DNA from: an uncultured Collinsella sp.
GTDB lineage: Bacteria; Actinomycetota; Coriobacteriia; Coriobacteriales; Coriobacteriaceae
DNA: 59,024 bases
Reading direction: 5' to 3'
Assembly (NCBI GenBank): GCA_900542635.1
Contig: UQOJ01000008.1
Coordinates: 1 to 59,024 of the forward strand
The translations under genes and the position numbers were made by a program. Of this stretch, positions 17,323 through 25,591 are shown one piece after another. Position 1 is the stretch's first letter. Each line of letters starts with the position of its first letter. The notes below the pieces were generated by a model, which saw only the letters and a program-made list of their open reading frames with translations, did not search any database and was not told the origin of the DNA.

Positions 17323-17365
17323 GGGAGGCACTTGAGTTTTAGGATTCAAGGGTCTCCCTCTTTTT
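17323..17365 (+). terminator. probable intrinsic terminator between rpmA and obgE
   Basis: A 7-bp outer stem (17323-17329 with 17352-17358) and 6-bp inner stem (17331-17336 with 17345-17350) separated by a 1x1 mismatch, followed by TCTTTTT (359-365). It may be partial, letting some transcription reach obgE, since no clear promoter lies between it and the obgE start. Confidence 0.6.
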
Positions 17366-17381
17366 GTAGGAGGCGATTCTG

Positions 17382-18848
17382 TTGTCACAGTTCACCGATA
17401 TCAGCCGCATTAACGTTTGCGGCGGCGACGGCGGAGCCGGATGCATGTCGTTTAGGCGCGAGGCATTTGTCCCCAAGGGCGGCCCCGATGGCGGCGACGG
17501 CGGTCGTGGCGGCAATGTCGTCATCCAGGCCGATGCTCAGCTGTCTTCGTTGATCGATTACCGCTTTAAGCATCACTTCCGCGCCGAGCGCGGCACGCAC
17601 GGGCAGGGTGCCCGTCGTAACGGTAAGAGCGGCGAGGACCTGATTCTCAAGGTCCCCATGGGTACCGTGGTGCGTGAGCTCGACCCCGAGACGCAGACCC
17701 CGATGTTCGAGATTGCCGATCTTGTGCACGACGGCGAGCGCGTCGTCGTGGCGCCCGGTGGTGCCGGCGGTCTGGGCAATACCCACTTTGTGACGTCGGT
17801 GCGCCGCGCGCCCGCGTTCGCTCAGCTGGGCGAGCCGGCCGAGGAGCACTGGATTGAGCTCGAGATGAAGCTCATGGCCGATGCCGCGCTCGTGGGCTTC
17901 CCTTCGGTGGGTAAGTCATCGCTCATCGCGCGCATGAGTGCCGCCCGTCCTAAGATTGCCGACTACCCGTTTACCACGCTCGTGCCGAACCTCGGCATGG
18001 TGCGTGCCGGCGAATATTCTTACGTAGTTGCCGACGTCCCCGGCCTCATCGAGGGCGCGAGCGAGGGCAAGGGCCTGGGTCACCAGTTCCTGCGCCACAT
18101 TGAGCGTACGGCCCTGATCATGCATGTCGTCGACATGACGGGTGGTTTTGAGGATCGCGATCCGGTCGAGGATTACCACATCATCAACCGCGAGCTCGAG
18201 CAGTATGGTGCCGAGCTTTCGGAGCGTCCGCAGATTGTCGTTGCCAACAAGTGCGACGCGCCGGGCACGGCCGATAAGATTGCCGACCTCAAGCGCGCAG
18301 CGCTCGACGATGGCCATATGTTCTTTGCCGTGTCTGCCGTGACGGGCGCCGGTCTCAATACGTTGATGCTTGCCGTAGGTGAGCAGGTGGCTAAGCTGCG
18401 CGCCGAGCTGGCGGTCTCCGATGAGCCGGTCGACCTGCGCGACGATGAATGGGAGCGCCGTCGCCTGCAGCGAGAGAAGCGTTTCCGCATTGTCCAGGAA
18501 GAGCCCGGTGCCTTCCGCGTGGTCGGTCGTGCCATCGAGCGCATGGTCATTCAGACCGACTGGGAAAACGAGGAAGCCGTCATTTACCTGCAGCATAAAT
18601 TTGCGCGTATGGGTGTTGACGACGCGCTCGAGAAGGCCGGTTGTCGTGCGGGCGACGAGGTCCGCATTTGCCAGCGCGCCTTTGACTTTGAGGGTGCCGA
18701 GGACTTCTCGGAGTACGAGGAGCTCGAGGATGCTGACGAGGACATCGCCGTTGAGGCCATTGACATGGCCGATGCTGCGGATGAAGGCGTCGAGGTTGTC
18801 GATGCGGCGGATGCCGAGGACGATGCCGAGACCTCGGAGGGCGAGTAA
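17382..18848 (+). CDS. obgE: Obg-family GTPase (ribosome assembly)
   Basis: A GTPase that acts in 50S maturation and stress signalling. 488 residues: glycine-rich Obg fold (1-158, CGGDGGAGCMSFRREAF), G domain (G1 GFPSVGKSS, G3 DVPGLIEGAS, G4 NKCD), then an OCT domain (about 340-425), and a ~60-residue highly acidic Asp/Glu/Ala tail. The start is TTG at 17382 behind TAGGAGG. It overlaps nothing; nadD begins 3 bases after its stop. Confidence 0.96.
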   Translation: MSQFTDISRINVCGGDGGAGCMSFRREAFVPKGGPDGGDGGRGGNVVIQADAQLSSLIDYRFKHHFRAERGTHGQGARRNGKSGEDLILKVPMGTVVRELDPETQTPMFEIADLVHDGERVVVAPGGAGGLGNTHFVTSVRRAPAFAQLGEPAEEHWIELEMKLMADAALVGFPSVGKSSLIARMSAARPKIADYPFTTLVPNLGMVRAGEYSYVVADVPGLIEGASEGKGLGHQFLRHIERTALIMHVVDMTGGFEDRDPVEDYHIINRELEQYGAELSERPQIVVANKCDAPGTADKIADLKRAALDDGHMFFAVSAVTGAGLNTLMLAVGEQVAKLRAELAVSDEPVDLRDDEWERRRLQREKRFRIVQEEPGAFRVVGRAIERMVIQTDWENEEAVIYLQHKFARMGVDDALEKAGCRAGDEVRICQRAFDFEGAEDFSEYEELEDADEDIAVEAIDMADAADEGVEVVDAADAEDDAETSEGE

Positions 18849-18851
18849 GCC

Positions 18852-19529
18852 ATGTCGCTGCGCGGTGGAATCGGTCTGCCCGAGCTTCCTCTAGAGGACG
18901 GGCAGGAGTTTAGGCTTGGCATTATGGGTGGCACCTTTGATCCCATCCATTACGGGCACCTGGTGACCGCCGAGCAGGCGCGCGAGTCCCTCGACTTGGA
19001 TGCCGTGCTCTTTATGCCGGCGGGCACGCCGGCCTTTAAGCTTGACAAGCCGGTGACGCCTGCCGAGGACCGTTATGCCATGACGGTCCTCGCCACCGCC
19101 GCGAACCCGGCCTTTTTGGCGAGCCGGTTCGAGATCGACCGTCCGGGCGTAACCTATACGGCCGATACGCTTCATGCCCTTCGCGACTTTTACCCGCCGC
19201 AGGTAAAGCTCTACTTTATTACGGGCGCCGACGCGATTATCGATATTGTGACCTGGCATGATGCCGAACGAATCGCTGAGCTTGCCACCTTTATTGCTGC
19301 GACGCGACCGGGCTTTGATATCGATACGGCGCGTGCCCGAATCAAAGAGTCGGGACTGCCGTTCGACGTGCGCTATATTCAGATTCCGGCGCTGGCGATC
19401 AGCTCGACGAACATTCGTAAGCGAGTTGCCCGCGGCATGAGCGTGCGCTATCTTACGAGCGAGTCCGTGCTCGGCTACATTCGCAAACGCAGGCTATATG
19501 CCGATTTGGGCCAAGAAGATTTTGAGTGA
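18852..19529 (+). CDS. nadD: nicotinate-nucleotide adenylyltransferase
   Basis: Adenylates nicotinate mononucleotide in NAD synthesis. 225 residues; nucleotidyltransferase signatures GGTFDPIHYGHL (about 20-31) and ISSTNIRKRV (about 188-197, the SSTxIR element). Its position between obgE and yqeK is the standard one. The first ~15 residues precede the core and may be a short extension; ATG at 18852 is the only upstream start. Confidence 0.95.
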   Translation: MSLRGGIGLPELPLEDGQEFRLGIMGGTFDPIHYGHLVTAEQARESLDLDAVLFMPAGTPAFKLDKPVTPAEDRYAMTVLATAANPAFLASRFEIDRPGVTYTADTLHALRDFYPPQVKLYFITGADAIIDIVTWHDAERIAELATFIAATRPGFDIDTARARIKESGLPFDVRYIQIPALAISSTNIRKRVARGMSVRYLTSESVLGYIRKRRLYADLGQEDFE

Positions 19530-19541
19530 TGGGGGTCTACG

Positions 19542-20150
19542 TTGTCGGTAGAGGATCAGTTTGAGGGCGATGAGCGCGCGCTGCTCAAGCGCATTCAAGA
19601 GCTGCTCGATGTTCGCATGAAGGATAAGCGCAAGCGCTATGTGCATTCGCTGGGTGTTGCCGAGACCGCACTTCATCTGGCCGAGGTCTACGGCGTTGAC
19701 CGCTTTGATGCCGCTGCCGCCGGCCTGATCCATGACTGGGACAAGGTGCTCTCCGACGACGAGCTGGTCACGCGCGCTCTGCATTACGGCATTAAGATTG
19801 CCGGCCCTCCGTCTGCCGCGACGCCGCTTTTGCATGGCCCGGTTGCCGCCTATGAGCTTCCGCAGCTTTTCCCCGAGTTGTCGCCGGCCGTTTTCCAGGC
19901 TGTCGACCGTCACACCGTGGGTGCCTGCGACATGACGCCGCTCGATATGGTGGTCTTTGTGGCGGATGCCATCGAGCCCAACCGTCACGGTGACTATGCC
20001 CATGCGCTGCGCAAGATGGTGGGGAAGTCCTCGCTCGACGAGTTGTTCTTCTCCTGTTTTGCGCAGGGTCTGGTCTATGTGATCCAGTCCGGGCGTTATC
20101 TTTATCCCACGGCTATTACGATTTACAACCATTACGCCCAGCTGTGCTAG
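19542..20150 (+). CDS. yqeK: YqeK-type HD hydrolase (symmetrical Ap4A hydrolase family)
   Basis: 202 residues. The HD-domain residues are visible as RYVHSLGV, then GLIHDWDK (metal-binding His-Asp), and the later RHTVG. Bacterial YqeK proteins hydrolyse diadenosine tetraphosphate; that activity is taken from the family. The start is TTG at 19542 with GGGGG upstream. Nested in nadD-yqeK-rsfS with 12- and 27-base gaps. Confidence 0.92.
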   Translation: MSVEDQFEGDERALLKRIQELLDVRMKDKRKRYVHSLGVAETALHLAEVYGVDRFDAAAAGLIHDWDKVLSDDELVTRALHYGIKIAGPPSAATPLLHGPVAAYELPQLFPELSPAVFQAVDRHTVGACDMTPLDMVVFVADAIEPNRHGDYAHALRKMVGKSSLDELFFSCFAQGLVYVIQSGRYLYPTAITIYNHYAQLC

Positions 20151-20177
20151 CTCGGGCTGTCTAGAAAGAGGTATTCC

Positions 20178-20633
20178 ATGGCCGACGAGACCATGACCGA
20201 CGAGCAGATTCTTGAACGTGTGGAGCACAAGAGCTTCGCCGCCACGTCCGACCGCACTGCCGCCTCGCTGTCCGCGAGCGGTGTCGCCGCCGAGGATGTA
20301 GCCCGCGCCGCCGCGCAGGCCGCCTACGACAAGAAGGGCGAGGACGTTCAGGTGCTCGACCTGACCGAGCTTTCCGACGTATGCGACTACTTTGTGCTTG
20401 CCACCGGTGCCAACAACCGCCAAGTCGATTCTATCGTCGACGAGATCGAGGAGAAGGTCGCCGAGGCATGCGGTGAGCATCCGTTCTCCATCGAGGGCCG
20501 CGAGCAGAAGACCTGGATGCTCATGGACTACGGTTCGGTTGTCGTCCACGTCTTCACTCCCGAAGCCCGCGACTTCTACCGCCTCGAGAAACTCTGGGGC
20601 GACGCTCCCCAGCTTCCCCTCAACCTCCTCTAA
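20178..20633 (+). CDS. rsfS: ribosomal silencing factor RsfS
   Basis: Binds L14 and blocks subunit joining when nutrients fall. 151 residues; the conserved core (about 55-145) has DVCDYFVLATGANNRQVDSI and WMLMDYGSVVVHVF. The N-terminal ~50 residues are an acidic/Ala-rich extension not needed in most family members. ATG at 20178 has GAAAGAGG upstream. The stop codon touches the left repeat of RAYT unit A. Confidence 0.95.
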   Translation: MADETMTDEQILERVEHKSFAATSDRTAASLSASGVAAEDVARAAAQAAYDKKGEDVQVLDLTELSDVCDYFVLATGANNRQVDSIVDEIEEKVAEACGEHPFSIEGREQKTWMLMDYGSVVVHVFTPEARDFYRLEKLWGDAPQLPLNLL

Positions 20634-20667
20634 ATGATTTTTCTGGGACGGGGATAAAATAATCATT
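20633..20667 (+). repeat. REP-A left copy (palindromic, RAYT-associated)
   Basis: A 35-bp element with AATGATT at 20633-20639 and its reverse complement AATCATT at 20661-20667, around a core with GGGACGGGGAT (20645-20655). An inverted copy lies at 21519-21553; the two agree at 29 of 35 positions and share GGACGGGGAT exactly. The pair brackets the RAYT gene. Confidence 0.85.
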
Positions 20668-20677
20668 GCTACCGTTT

Positions 20678-20716
20678 GCCGAACCGCTCACCTTTGTCGG
20701 GCGGTTCGGCCTTTTT
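20678..20716 (+). terminator. intrinsic terminator after rsfS
   Basis: A perfect 10-bp stem (20678-20687 with 20701-20710), 13-nt loop, T5 at 20712-20716. It closes the rplU-to-rsfS operon, lying 10 bases after the left REP-A copy. Confidence 0.88.
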
Positions 20717-20770
20717 CTTCCTTTCCTTTTGTATGCTGTGACTACTGCATCCTTGGAAGGGAGGGTTTCG

Positions 20771-21511
20771 ATGACTCGTGTTGCCCGTGCGTTGTCCGAA
20801 CTCGGCCATTATCACGTCATGCTCAAGGGCTGTGCTGGCCAGCTGATCTTCGAAGACGATGACGATCGCCTTTATTTTCTCAATCTATTGAACAGACGAT
20901 TTACGTCCGCTCATATTCGTCTTCTTGCCTGGTGCCTCATGGACAATCATGTTCACCTGCTATTTGATGATCTCGATAATCAGATGAGCGTTGCTATGCA
21001 TGCGATTGATACGGCATATGCGAAACACTTCAATCAAAAAACCGGCCGCTGCGGACCGGTGTTCCAGGAACGATTCAAGAGTGTGATCATTTCTGACGAC
21101 AAACAGCTGCTCCGTTGCGTCCGATACATACACGACAATCCTGCAAAAGCAGGTATTTCTTCTGCTCCTCTGTATCGCTGGAGCAGCTTCCATGAGTATT
21201 TCTCTCATCCCGAAATTTGTGATTGTGAAGGTATTCTCAATCTGTTTGGGGGTACGGAAGCGTTTTATCTTTCGAGTACCGACGGCAAGCCTAATCCCTA
21301 TTTTATGCCCGAAGGTAAGCATATCTCCGATATGGATGCGCTGGAAGTTGCCCGGGCTCTTTTGGCTCCGCATGAGCCTTATCAGCTTAAAACTTTGCCG
21401 AAATCAGAGCGAAATCGTCTTCTGGCAGTGTTGAGGCATCGGGGGTTTACGATTGACCAGATTTCGCGTCTGACGGGAATTGGGGCCAATATCATTCAAA
21501 GGGCGAAATGA
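20771..21511 (+). CDS. RAYT: REP-associated tyrosine transposase (Y1/IS200-like), unit A
   Basis: A single-strand DNA transposase-fold protein of 246 residues. The HUH metal motif is HVH in CLMDNHVHLLF (about 56-66), the catalytic tyrosine is probable in TAYAKHFN, and RYIHDNPAKAG is a family hallmark. The last ~40 residues form a helix-turn-helix (FTIDQISRLTGIG). ATG at 20771 follows GGAAGGGAGG. The gene is more AT-rich, with different codon choices, than rsfS or dinB, consistent with transfer. It is not a standard IS200/IS605: there is no partner tnpB, and the flanks are an inverted pair of short palindromes. Such proteins are thought to mobilise REP sequences and not themselves. Confidence 0.9.
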   Translation: MTRVARALSELGHYHVMLKGCAGQLIFEDDDDRLYFLNLLNRRFTSAHIRLLAWCLMDNHVHLLFDDLDNQMSVAMHAIDTAYAKHFNQKTGRCGPVFQERFKSVIISDDKQLLRCVRYIHDNPAKAGISSAPLYRWSSFHEYFSHPEICDCEGILNLFGGTEAFYLSSTDGKPNPYFMPEGKHISDMDALEVARALLAPHEPYQLKTLPKSERNRLLAVLRHRGFTIDQISRLTGIGANIIQRAK

Positions 21512-21518
21512 CGCTCCA

Positions 21519-21553
21519 AATGATTAAAAAATCCCCGTCCTAGAATAATCATT
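21519..21553 (-). repeat. REP-A right copy (inverted)
   Basis: A 35-bp inverted partner of 20633-20667, with AATGATT (21519-21525) and AATCATT (21547-21553) around ATCCCCGTCC. The pairing arms extend to 8 bp here (A21526 with T21546). It lies 7 bases after the RAYT stop and 33 bases before the dinB stop. Confidence 0.85.
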
Positions 21554-21586
21554 CGCAGCTACCCGGCTTTCTTTTTGCCTCAGGGA

Positions 21587-22840
21587 CTAATCGTTGAAGC
21601 GGGATTGGCGGCCGAAGGATAGGGCGGTGTCGCCGAATTTGTCTCGGACGGCGTCGATGGCGACGGAGAGGTCGCGGCGGTCGCTGGATTGGGCTCCGCG
21701 GTCATCGATCTCACAGAACAGGTCGGTCTGGATACCGCCTTGGTGGTTGAAGTCGCTCATGCCGATACCCGCCAGACGCACGTGCATGCCTTCTTGCCAG
21801 ATATTGTCGAGCAGCTCGAGCGCTACGGCCACAAAGATATTCTCGTCGTCGGTGGGGTGCGGCAAGCGGCGCTGTGCCGTGCGTCCACTGCCATACGAAT
21901 ACTTGAGCTTGAGCGTTACGGTTCCACCTGTCAGCCCCTGACGGCGCAGGCGGCGCCCAACCGACTCGCCCAGCAGCGCAATCGCCGCCTCGATATCCCC
22001 ACGCTCAGTCAAATCCTTCGCAAAGGTGCGCTCATTGCTCACCGATTTAACTTCGCGTTCCTCATCCAAGCCAGTAACCTCGGATACTTCGAGCCCCAAA
22101 GCACGCTGACGCATGCGCTCGCCATTCACGCCAAAAATTGCAGCTAGGGTGGACTCTGGCGCGCGTGAAAGCTCGCCGAGTGTATAAATGCGCATGCGAC
22201 GCAGTCGCTCCTCGGCAGAACGCCCGATTCCGCTCATGGCGGACACGGGCAGCGCGGCCAAAAACCGCTGTTCCGTACCGGGGCGCACAATGGTCAGGCC
22301 AAACGGCTTGTCACGCTCGCTTGCGATTTTGGCCACGGTCTTGTTGCACCCAACGCCGATGGAGCACGTCACCCCCAGCGCCGCAACGCGGTCGCTTATA
22401 CGCCGCGCAACCAGCAGCGGATCCTCGGGTGCAAACCGGCCCGGCGTAATATCGATAAAGGCCTCGTCGATGGACACGCGCTCCACGCGCGGTGTCTCAT
22501 CGGCAAGAATCGCCATGACCTGCGCGCTCACCTCACGGTAGCGATCAAAGTGTCCGTGCGTCCAAATGGCCTGCGGGCACAGGCGCCGCGCCTCGGCTGA
22601 GGCCATGGCAGAATGCACGCCAAAGCGACGTGCCTCGTACGAACACGTGGACACGACGCCGCGTGACTCGGCGTCTCCGCCCACGATGAGCGGCTTTCCG
22701 CGCCATTCGGGATGGTCGAGCATCTCCACACTCGCAAAAAATGCATCGAGGTCCATCAGGCCCACCGCCGGACCCGTCCAAGGCGGCGGCGTGACGCCCG
22801 CAGCATCCTCATAACCGTATGTATGTTCGCGTCTTTCCAT
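21587..22840 (-). CDS. dinB: DNA polymerase IV (Y-family translesion polymerase)
   Basis: An error-prone polymerase that copies past lesions. 417 residues from ATG at 22840. Catalytic carboxylates: LMDLDAFFASVE (metal A) and SIDEAFID (metal C); the fingers segment YEARRFGVHSAM, the thumb GIGRSAEERLRRM and the little-finger domain follow. The C-terminus ends RQSRFND and has no textbook clamp-binding QLxLF. There is no Shine-Dalgarno at 22840, and a TATACT box lies 6 bases upstream, so a leaderless start is possible; alternatively GTG at codon 16 (22795) has GAGGA 10 bases upstream. No LexA box could be recognised. It stands alone on the minus strand. Confidence 0.95.
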   Translation of the reverse strand: MERREHTYGYEDAAGVTPPPWTGPAVGLMDLDAFFASVEMLDHPEWRGKPLIVGGDAESRGVVSTCSYEARRFGVHSAMASAEARRLCPQAIWTHGHFDRYREVSAQVMAILADETPRVERVSIDEAFIDITPGRFAPEDPLLVARRISDRVAALGVTCSIGVGCNKTVAKIASERDKPFGLTIVRPGTEQRFLAALPVSAMSGIGRSAEERLRRMRIYTLGELSRAPESTLAAIFGVNGERMRQRALGLEVSEVTGLDEEREVKSVSNERTFAKDLTERGDIEAAIALLGESVGRRLRRQGLTGGTVTLKLKYSYGSGRTAQRRLPHPTDDENIFVAVALELLDNIWQEGMHVRLAGIGMSDFNHQGGIQTDLFCEIDDRGAQSSDRRDLSVAIDAVRDKFGDTALSFGRQSRFND

Positions 22841-22846
22841 GTCATG

Positions 22847-22852
22847 AGTATA
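22847..22852 (-). promoter_or_regulatory. candidate -10 of dinB
   Basis: TATACT on the minus strand, 6 bases before the ATG at 22840, no recognisable -35. Implies a leaderless or very short-leader transcript if real. Confidence 0.4.
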
Positions 22853-22884
22853 CCGCGCAGCTCATGTGGGGTGCGTGTATGTGC

Positions 22885-22912
22885 TTGCAAATCGCGAATT
22901 CTTGTCTAAGAT
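22885..22912 (+). promoter_or_regulatory. promoter of the rpsP operon
   Basis: -35 TTGCAA (22885-22890), 16-bp spacer, -10 TAAGAT (22907-22912). The transcript would have a ~120-base leader with a small hairpin (23008-23012 with 23018-23022) just before the GGAGGAG Shine-Dalgarno of rpsP. Confidence 0.6.
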
Positions 22913-23041
22913 ATGGATTTGCCCTCGACTACACCGAAGAAGTTGGTCTCACGGACTTCACCTGCCCGCGTCGATGGCGTATTATGTTCAACTGTTTGTT
23001 TGTAGTTGCAGCCTAAAGCTGCTTGGTTGGAGGAGTTTCCT

Positions 23042-23383
23042 TTGGCAGTCAAGATTCGCCTTGCTCGTCACGGCGCTAAGAAGCGTCCGTACTACCGTGT
23101 CGTCGTCGCCGATTCCCGCGCCCCGCGTGACGGTCGTATCATCGAGGAGGTTGGCCGCTACAACCCGATGACCGCCCCCAAGACCATCAACCTCGACCTC
23201 GAGAAGATCGCCGACTGGCAGTCCAAGGGCGCTCAGCTCACCGACGCCGTCGCCGCTCTGGTCAAGGCCGCCAACGAGGGCGAGAAGACCGAGACCGTCG
23301 TCAAGAAGTCCAAGAAGCAGCTCGCCAAAGAGGCCGAGGCCGCTAAGGCTGCCGCTGAGGCCGCTGAGGGCGCCGAGGAGTAA
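23042..23383 (+). CDS. rpsP: 30S ribosomal protein S16
   Basis: A small-subunit assembly protein. 113 residues, of which the first ~80 are the S16 fold (AVKIRLARHGAKKRPYYRVV, GRYNP). The rest is a Lys-then-Ala/Glu tail ending EGAEE. Start TTG at 23042, 6 bases after GGAGGAG. It heads rpsP-khpA-rimM-trmD. Confidence 0.97.
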   Translation: MAVKIRLARHGAKKRPYYRVVVADSRAPRDGRIIEEVGRYNPMTAPKTINLDLEKIADWQSKGAQLTDAVAALVKAANEGEKTETVVKKSKKQLAKEAEAAKAAAEAAEGAEE

Positions 23384-23386
23384 ATC

Positions 23387-23671
23387 GTGCCTGAGGTTGA
23401 CGCTGCACAGCTCGAGGGTGAGGCAATGCTCTCAGATCGCATCGCCGATCTCGTCGAATATCTCGTTGTTCAGATCGTCGACGACCCGGATTCCGTGAGC
23501 CTCGAGGTCATCGATGGTGACGACGCTTCTACGATTGAGGTTTCGGTTGCCGAGGATGACGTCGCTAAGGTCATCGGCCGTCGTGGCCGTACCATCAAGG
23601 CCATTCGCACGCTCGCCCGTGCACTGGCCGCTCGCCTCGACACTGCTGTCGAGGTAGAGGTTCTGGGCTAG
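23387..23671 (+). CDS. khpA: KH-domain RNA-binding protein KhpA
   Basis: A small RNA-binding protein that in other Gram-positive bacteria partners KhpB and affects division and ribosome genes. 94 residues from GTG at 23387 (GAGGAG 6 bases upstream); 81 from ATG at 23426, nearer the usual family length, with GAGG close by. The KH core has the loop VIGRRGRTIKAIRTL. Only 3 bases separate it from rpsP, so the two are coupled. Confidence 0.93.
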   Translation: MPEVDAAQLEGEAMLSDRIADLVEYLVVQIVDDPDSVSLEVIDGDDASTIEVSVAEDDVAKVIGRRGRTIKAIRTLARALAARLDTAVEVEVLG

Positions 23672-23675
23672 GACC

Positions 23676-24197
23676 TTGAGGTCCCAGTACAAAAACATCG
23701 CCCGTGTGGTCAAGCCGCACGGAAGGAAGGGGGAGGTCCTCGCGCAGCCGCTGCGGGGGCTTCCTTCTGTATTGGAGCCGGGTATGCGTGTCGCCTTGAC
23801 GCCGCCGGCGCTCAAGCGCGACCGTTTTTGCACGGTCGTGTCCGTCACCGATACGGGCGATGGCGATCTGGTCTCGTTTGAGGGCATAGACGACTTGACG
23901 GCCGCCGAGGGCATCACCGGATGCTATGTGCTGGCCAATCGTGACGACTTTGAGCTCGATTCGCTCGACGCCGCCTATACCGACCTCATGGGTCGCGAGG
24001 TGACCGACGAGCGCTTTGGCTCGCTCGGCACGATTGTTGAGATTATGTCGACGCCCGCCAACGATGTTTGGGTTGTCGAGGGCGATCGGTACGGCGAGGT
24101 GCTGATTCCCGTGATCGAGCAGGTTGTGCTCGATCTTCCCGACACAGGAACAATTTCCGTCCACGTTATGGACGGCTTGATCGATATGGACAAGTAG
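23676..24197 (+). CDS. rimM: ribosome maturation factor RimM
   Basis: Assists 30S head assembly through S19. 173 residues with an N-terminal RimM barrel (IARVVKPHGRKGEVLAQPL) and C-terminal PRC barrel (LGTIVEIMSTPANDVWVVE, then VLIPVIEQVVLDLP). The start is TTG at 23676, 4 bases after the khpA stop, with a weak AGGA Shine-Dalgarno overlapping that stop. Confidence 0.95.
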   Translation: MRSQYKNIARVVKPHGRKGEVLAQPLRGLPSVLEPGMRVALTPPALKRDRFCTVVSVTDTGDGDLVSFEGIDDLTAAEGITGCYVLANRDDFELDSLDAAYTDLMGREVTDERFGSLGTIVEIMSTPANDVWVVEGDRYGEVLIPVIEQVVLDLPDTGTISVHVMDGLIDMDK

Positions 24198-24207
24198 GGA
24201 GGACAGC

Positions 24208-24966
24208 ATGCTGATTGAGACCCTTTCGGTCTTTCCCGAGATGTTTGAGCCCGTCATGTCCACGTCGATTTTGGGCCGTGCCCGCAAGGCCGGCCTTTTT
24301 GATTTTAAGGCGTATAACCTGCGCGACTGGACGCACGACCGCCATCGCACCGTCGATGACGAGCCATACGGCGGCGGGCAGGGCATGCTCATGAAGGTCG
24401 AGCCTATTGCTGAGGCAATCGAGGCTATTAGCTCCGAGGGTCCCAAGCCCACCGTGGTGTTCTTCACCCCCTGCGGCGAGCCCTTTACGCAGCATGTGGC
24501 CGAGCGCCTGCTCAAAAGCGAGCGCCTGCTGTTTGTGTGCAGCCGTTACGAGGGCGTCGACGAGCGCGCATATGCGTATGCCGATGAGCGCCTGTCGATC
24601 GGCGACTACGTGCTCACGGGCGGCGAGCTGCCCGCTATGGTCGTGGCCGATGCCGTCGTACGGCTCATTCCCGGAGCCTTGGGCGACGAGATGAGCAACG
24701 TGGACGAGTCCTTCTCGACCGCCGAGGACGGTGGCCTGCTCGAGTACGCGCAGTACACCCGCCCCGCCGAGTTTGATGGCGAGGGCGTGCCTCCAGTGCT
24801 CGTAAGCGGCGACCACGCCAAGGTCGATGCCTGGCGTCGCAAAAACGCCATCGAGCGTACCTGTCGTTGGCGTCCCGATCTTATCGAGACGGCACGCCTT
24901 ACGCCCGAGGAGCGCGCGTACGCGCAGGAGATCCTGGACGCTTCGTATTCGCAGAGCGAGGAGTGA
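24208..24966 (+). CDS. trmD: tRNA (guanine-37-N1) methyltransferase
   Basis: Methylates G37 next to the anticodon, preventing +1 frameshifts. 252 residues. The SAM-binding trefoil-knot region is visible in FVCSRYEGVDERAYAYADE and SIGDYVLTGGELPAMVVADA; the N-terminus has DDEPYGGGQGMLMK, which is diagnostic. 10 bases after rimM with GGGAGGA. Confidence 0.97.
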   Translation: MLIETLSVFPEMFEPVMSTSILGRARKAGLFDFKAYNLRDWTHDRHRTVDDEPYGGGQGMLMKVEPIAEAIEAISSEGPKPTVVFFTPCGEPFTQHVAERLLKSERLLFVCSRYEGVDERAYAYADERLSIGDYVLTGGELPAMVVADAVVRLIPGALGDEMSNVDESFSTAEDGGLLEYAQYTRPAEFDGEGVPPVLVSGDHAKVDAWRRKNAIERTCRWRPDLIETARLTPEERAYAQEILDASYSQSEE

Positions 24967-24968
24967 GA

Positions 24969-25532
24969 ATGGTCCCATCGCAGCATTCTGCCCTGAGGGG
25001 CGCCTTTGAGTGGATCGTAATCGTTGCGATCGCGCTGGTCGCCACCTTCTTGATTCGCTCGTTTGTGGTCGAACCCTTTGTGGTACCCACCGGCTCCATG
25101 GAGTCCACGATTGAGATCGGCGATCAGATTCTGGCGCAAAAGGTGAGTCTTGAGCTCGGCCAGCCTGTCAAACAGGGCGATATCGTGGTGTTCCACAACC
25201 CCGACGGCACCTCTGAGCACGATGTTCTCGTCAAGCGCGTCATCGCCACGGCCGGCCAGACGGTCGACCTGCAGGACGGCAAGGTCGTCGTCGACGGCCA
25301 GGCGCTCGATGAGGACTATACGACCGGCATGAGCTGGCCGCTTTCCGTCCAGGCGCCCGCTGCTCAGGTGAGCTATCCCTACACCGTCCCTGACGACTGT
25401 GTGTGGGTAATGGGCGACAACCGCGAGAACTCTGCTGACTCCCGCTACTTTGGCTCGGTCGACCGCTCCGACTTGATCGCCGTGGCGCTTGTGCGCTACT
25501 GGCCGCTCAACCGTATCGGCGCTATCGACTAA
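24969..25532 (+). CDS. lepB: signal peptidase I
   Basis: Removes signal peptides from exported proteins. 187 residues with one N-terminal membrane helix (FEWIVIVAIALVATFLI). The catalytic serine is in PTGSMEST (about residue 42) and the general-base lysine in VLVKRVIA (about 85); box E is GDNRENSADSRYFG. ATG at 24969 is 2 bases after the trmD stop with GAGGAG; the longer in-frame ORF upstream lies inside trmD and is not used. A close trmD-lepB link is common. Confidence 0.95.
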   Translation: MVPSQHSALRGAFEWIVIVAIALVATFLIRSFVVEPFVVPTGSMESTIEIGDQILAQKVSLELGQPVKQGDIVVFHNPDGTSEHDVLVKRVIATAGQTVDLQDGKVVVDGQALDEDYTTGMSWPLSVQAPAAQVSYPYTVPDDCVWVMGDNRENSADSRYFGSVDRSDLIAVALVRYWPLNRIGAID

Positions 25533-25591
25533 AAACCGCTATAGTACAGTACCTAACCGTGTAATCGTTTCGACGAGGGGATATTAGAGGC

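Noticed and set aside
20633..21553. A complete IS200/IS605 insertion sequence
   Set aside because: No tnpB; ends are an inverted pair of the same palindrome, where IS200/IS605 has two different subterminal hairpins; the protein has RAYT hallmarks.
25533..25591. T-box riboswitch upstream of glyQS
   Set aside because: Only 59 bases lie between lepB and glyQ, with no specifier stem, T-box sequence or terminator.
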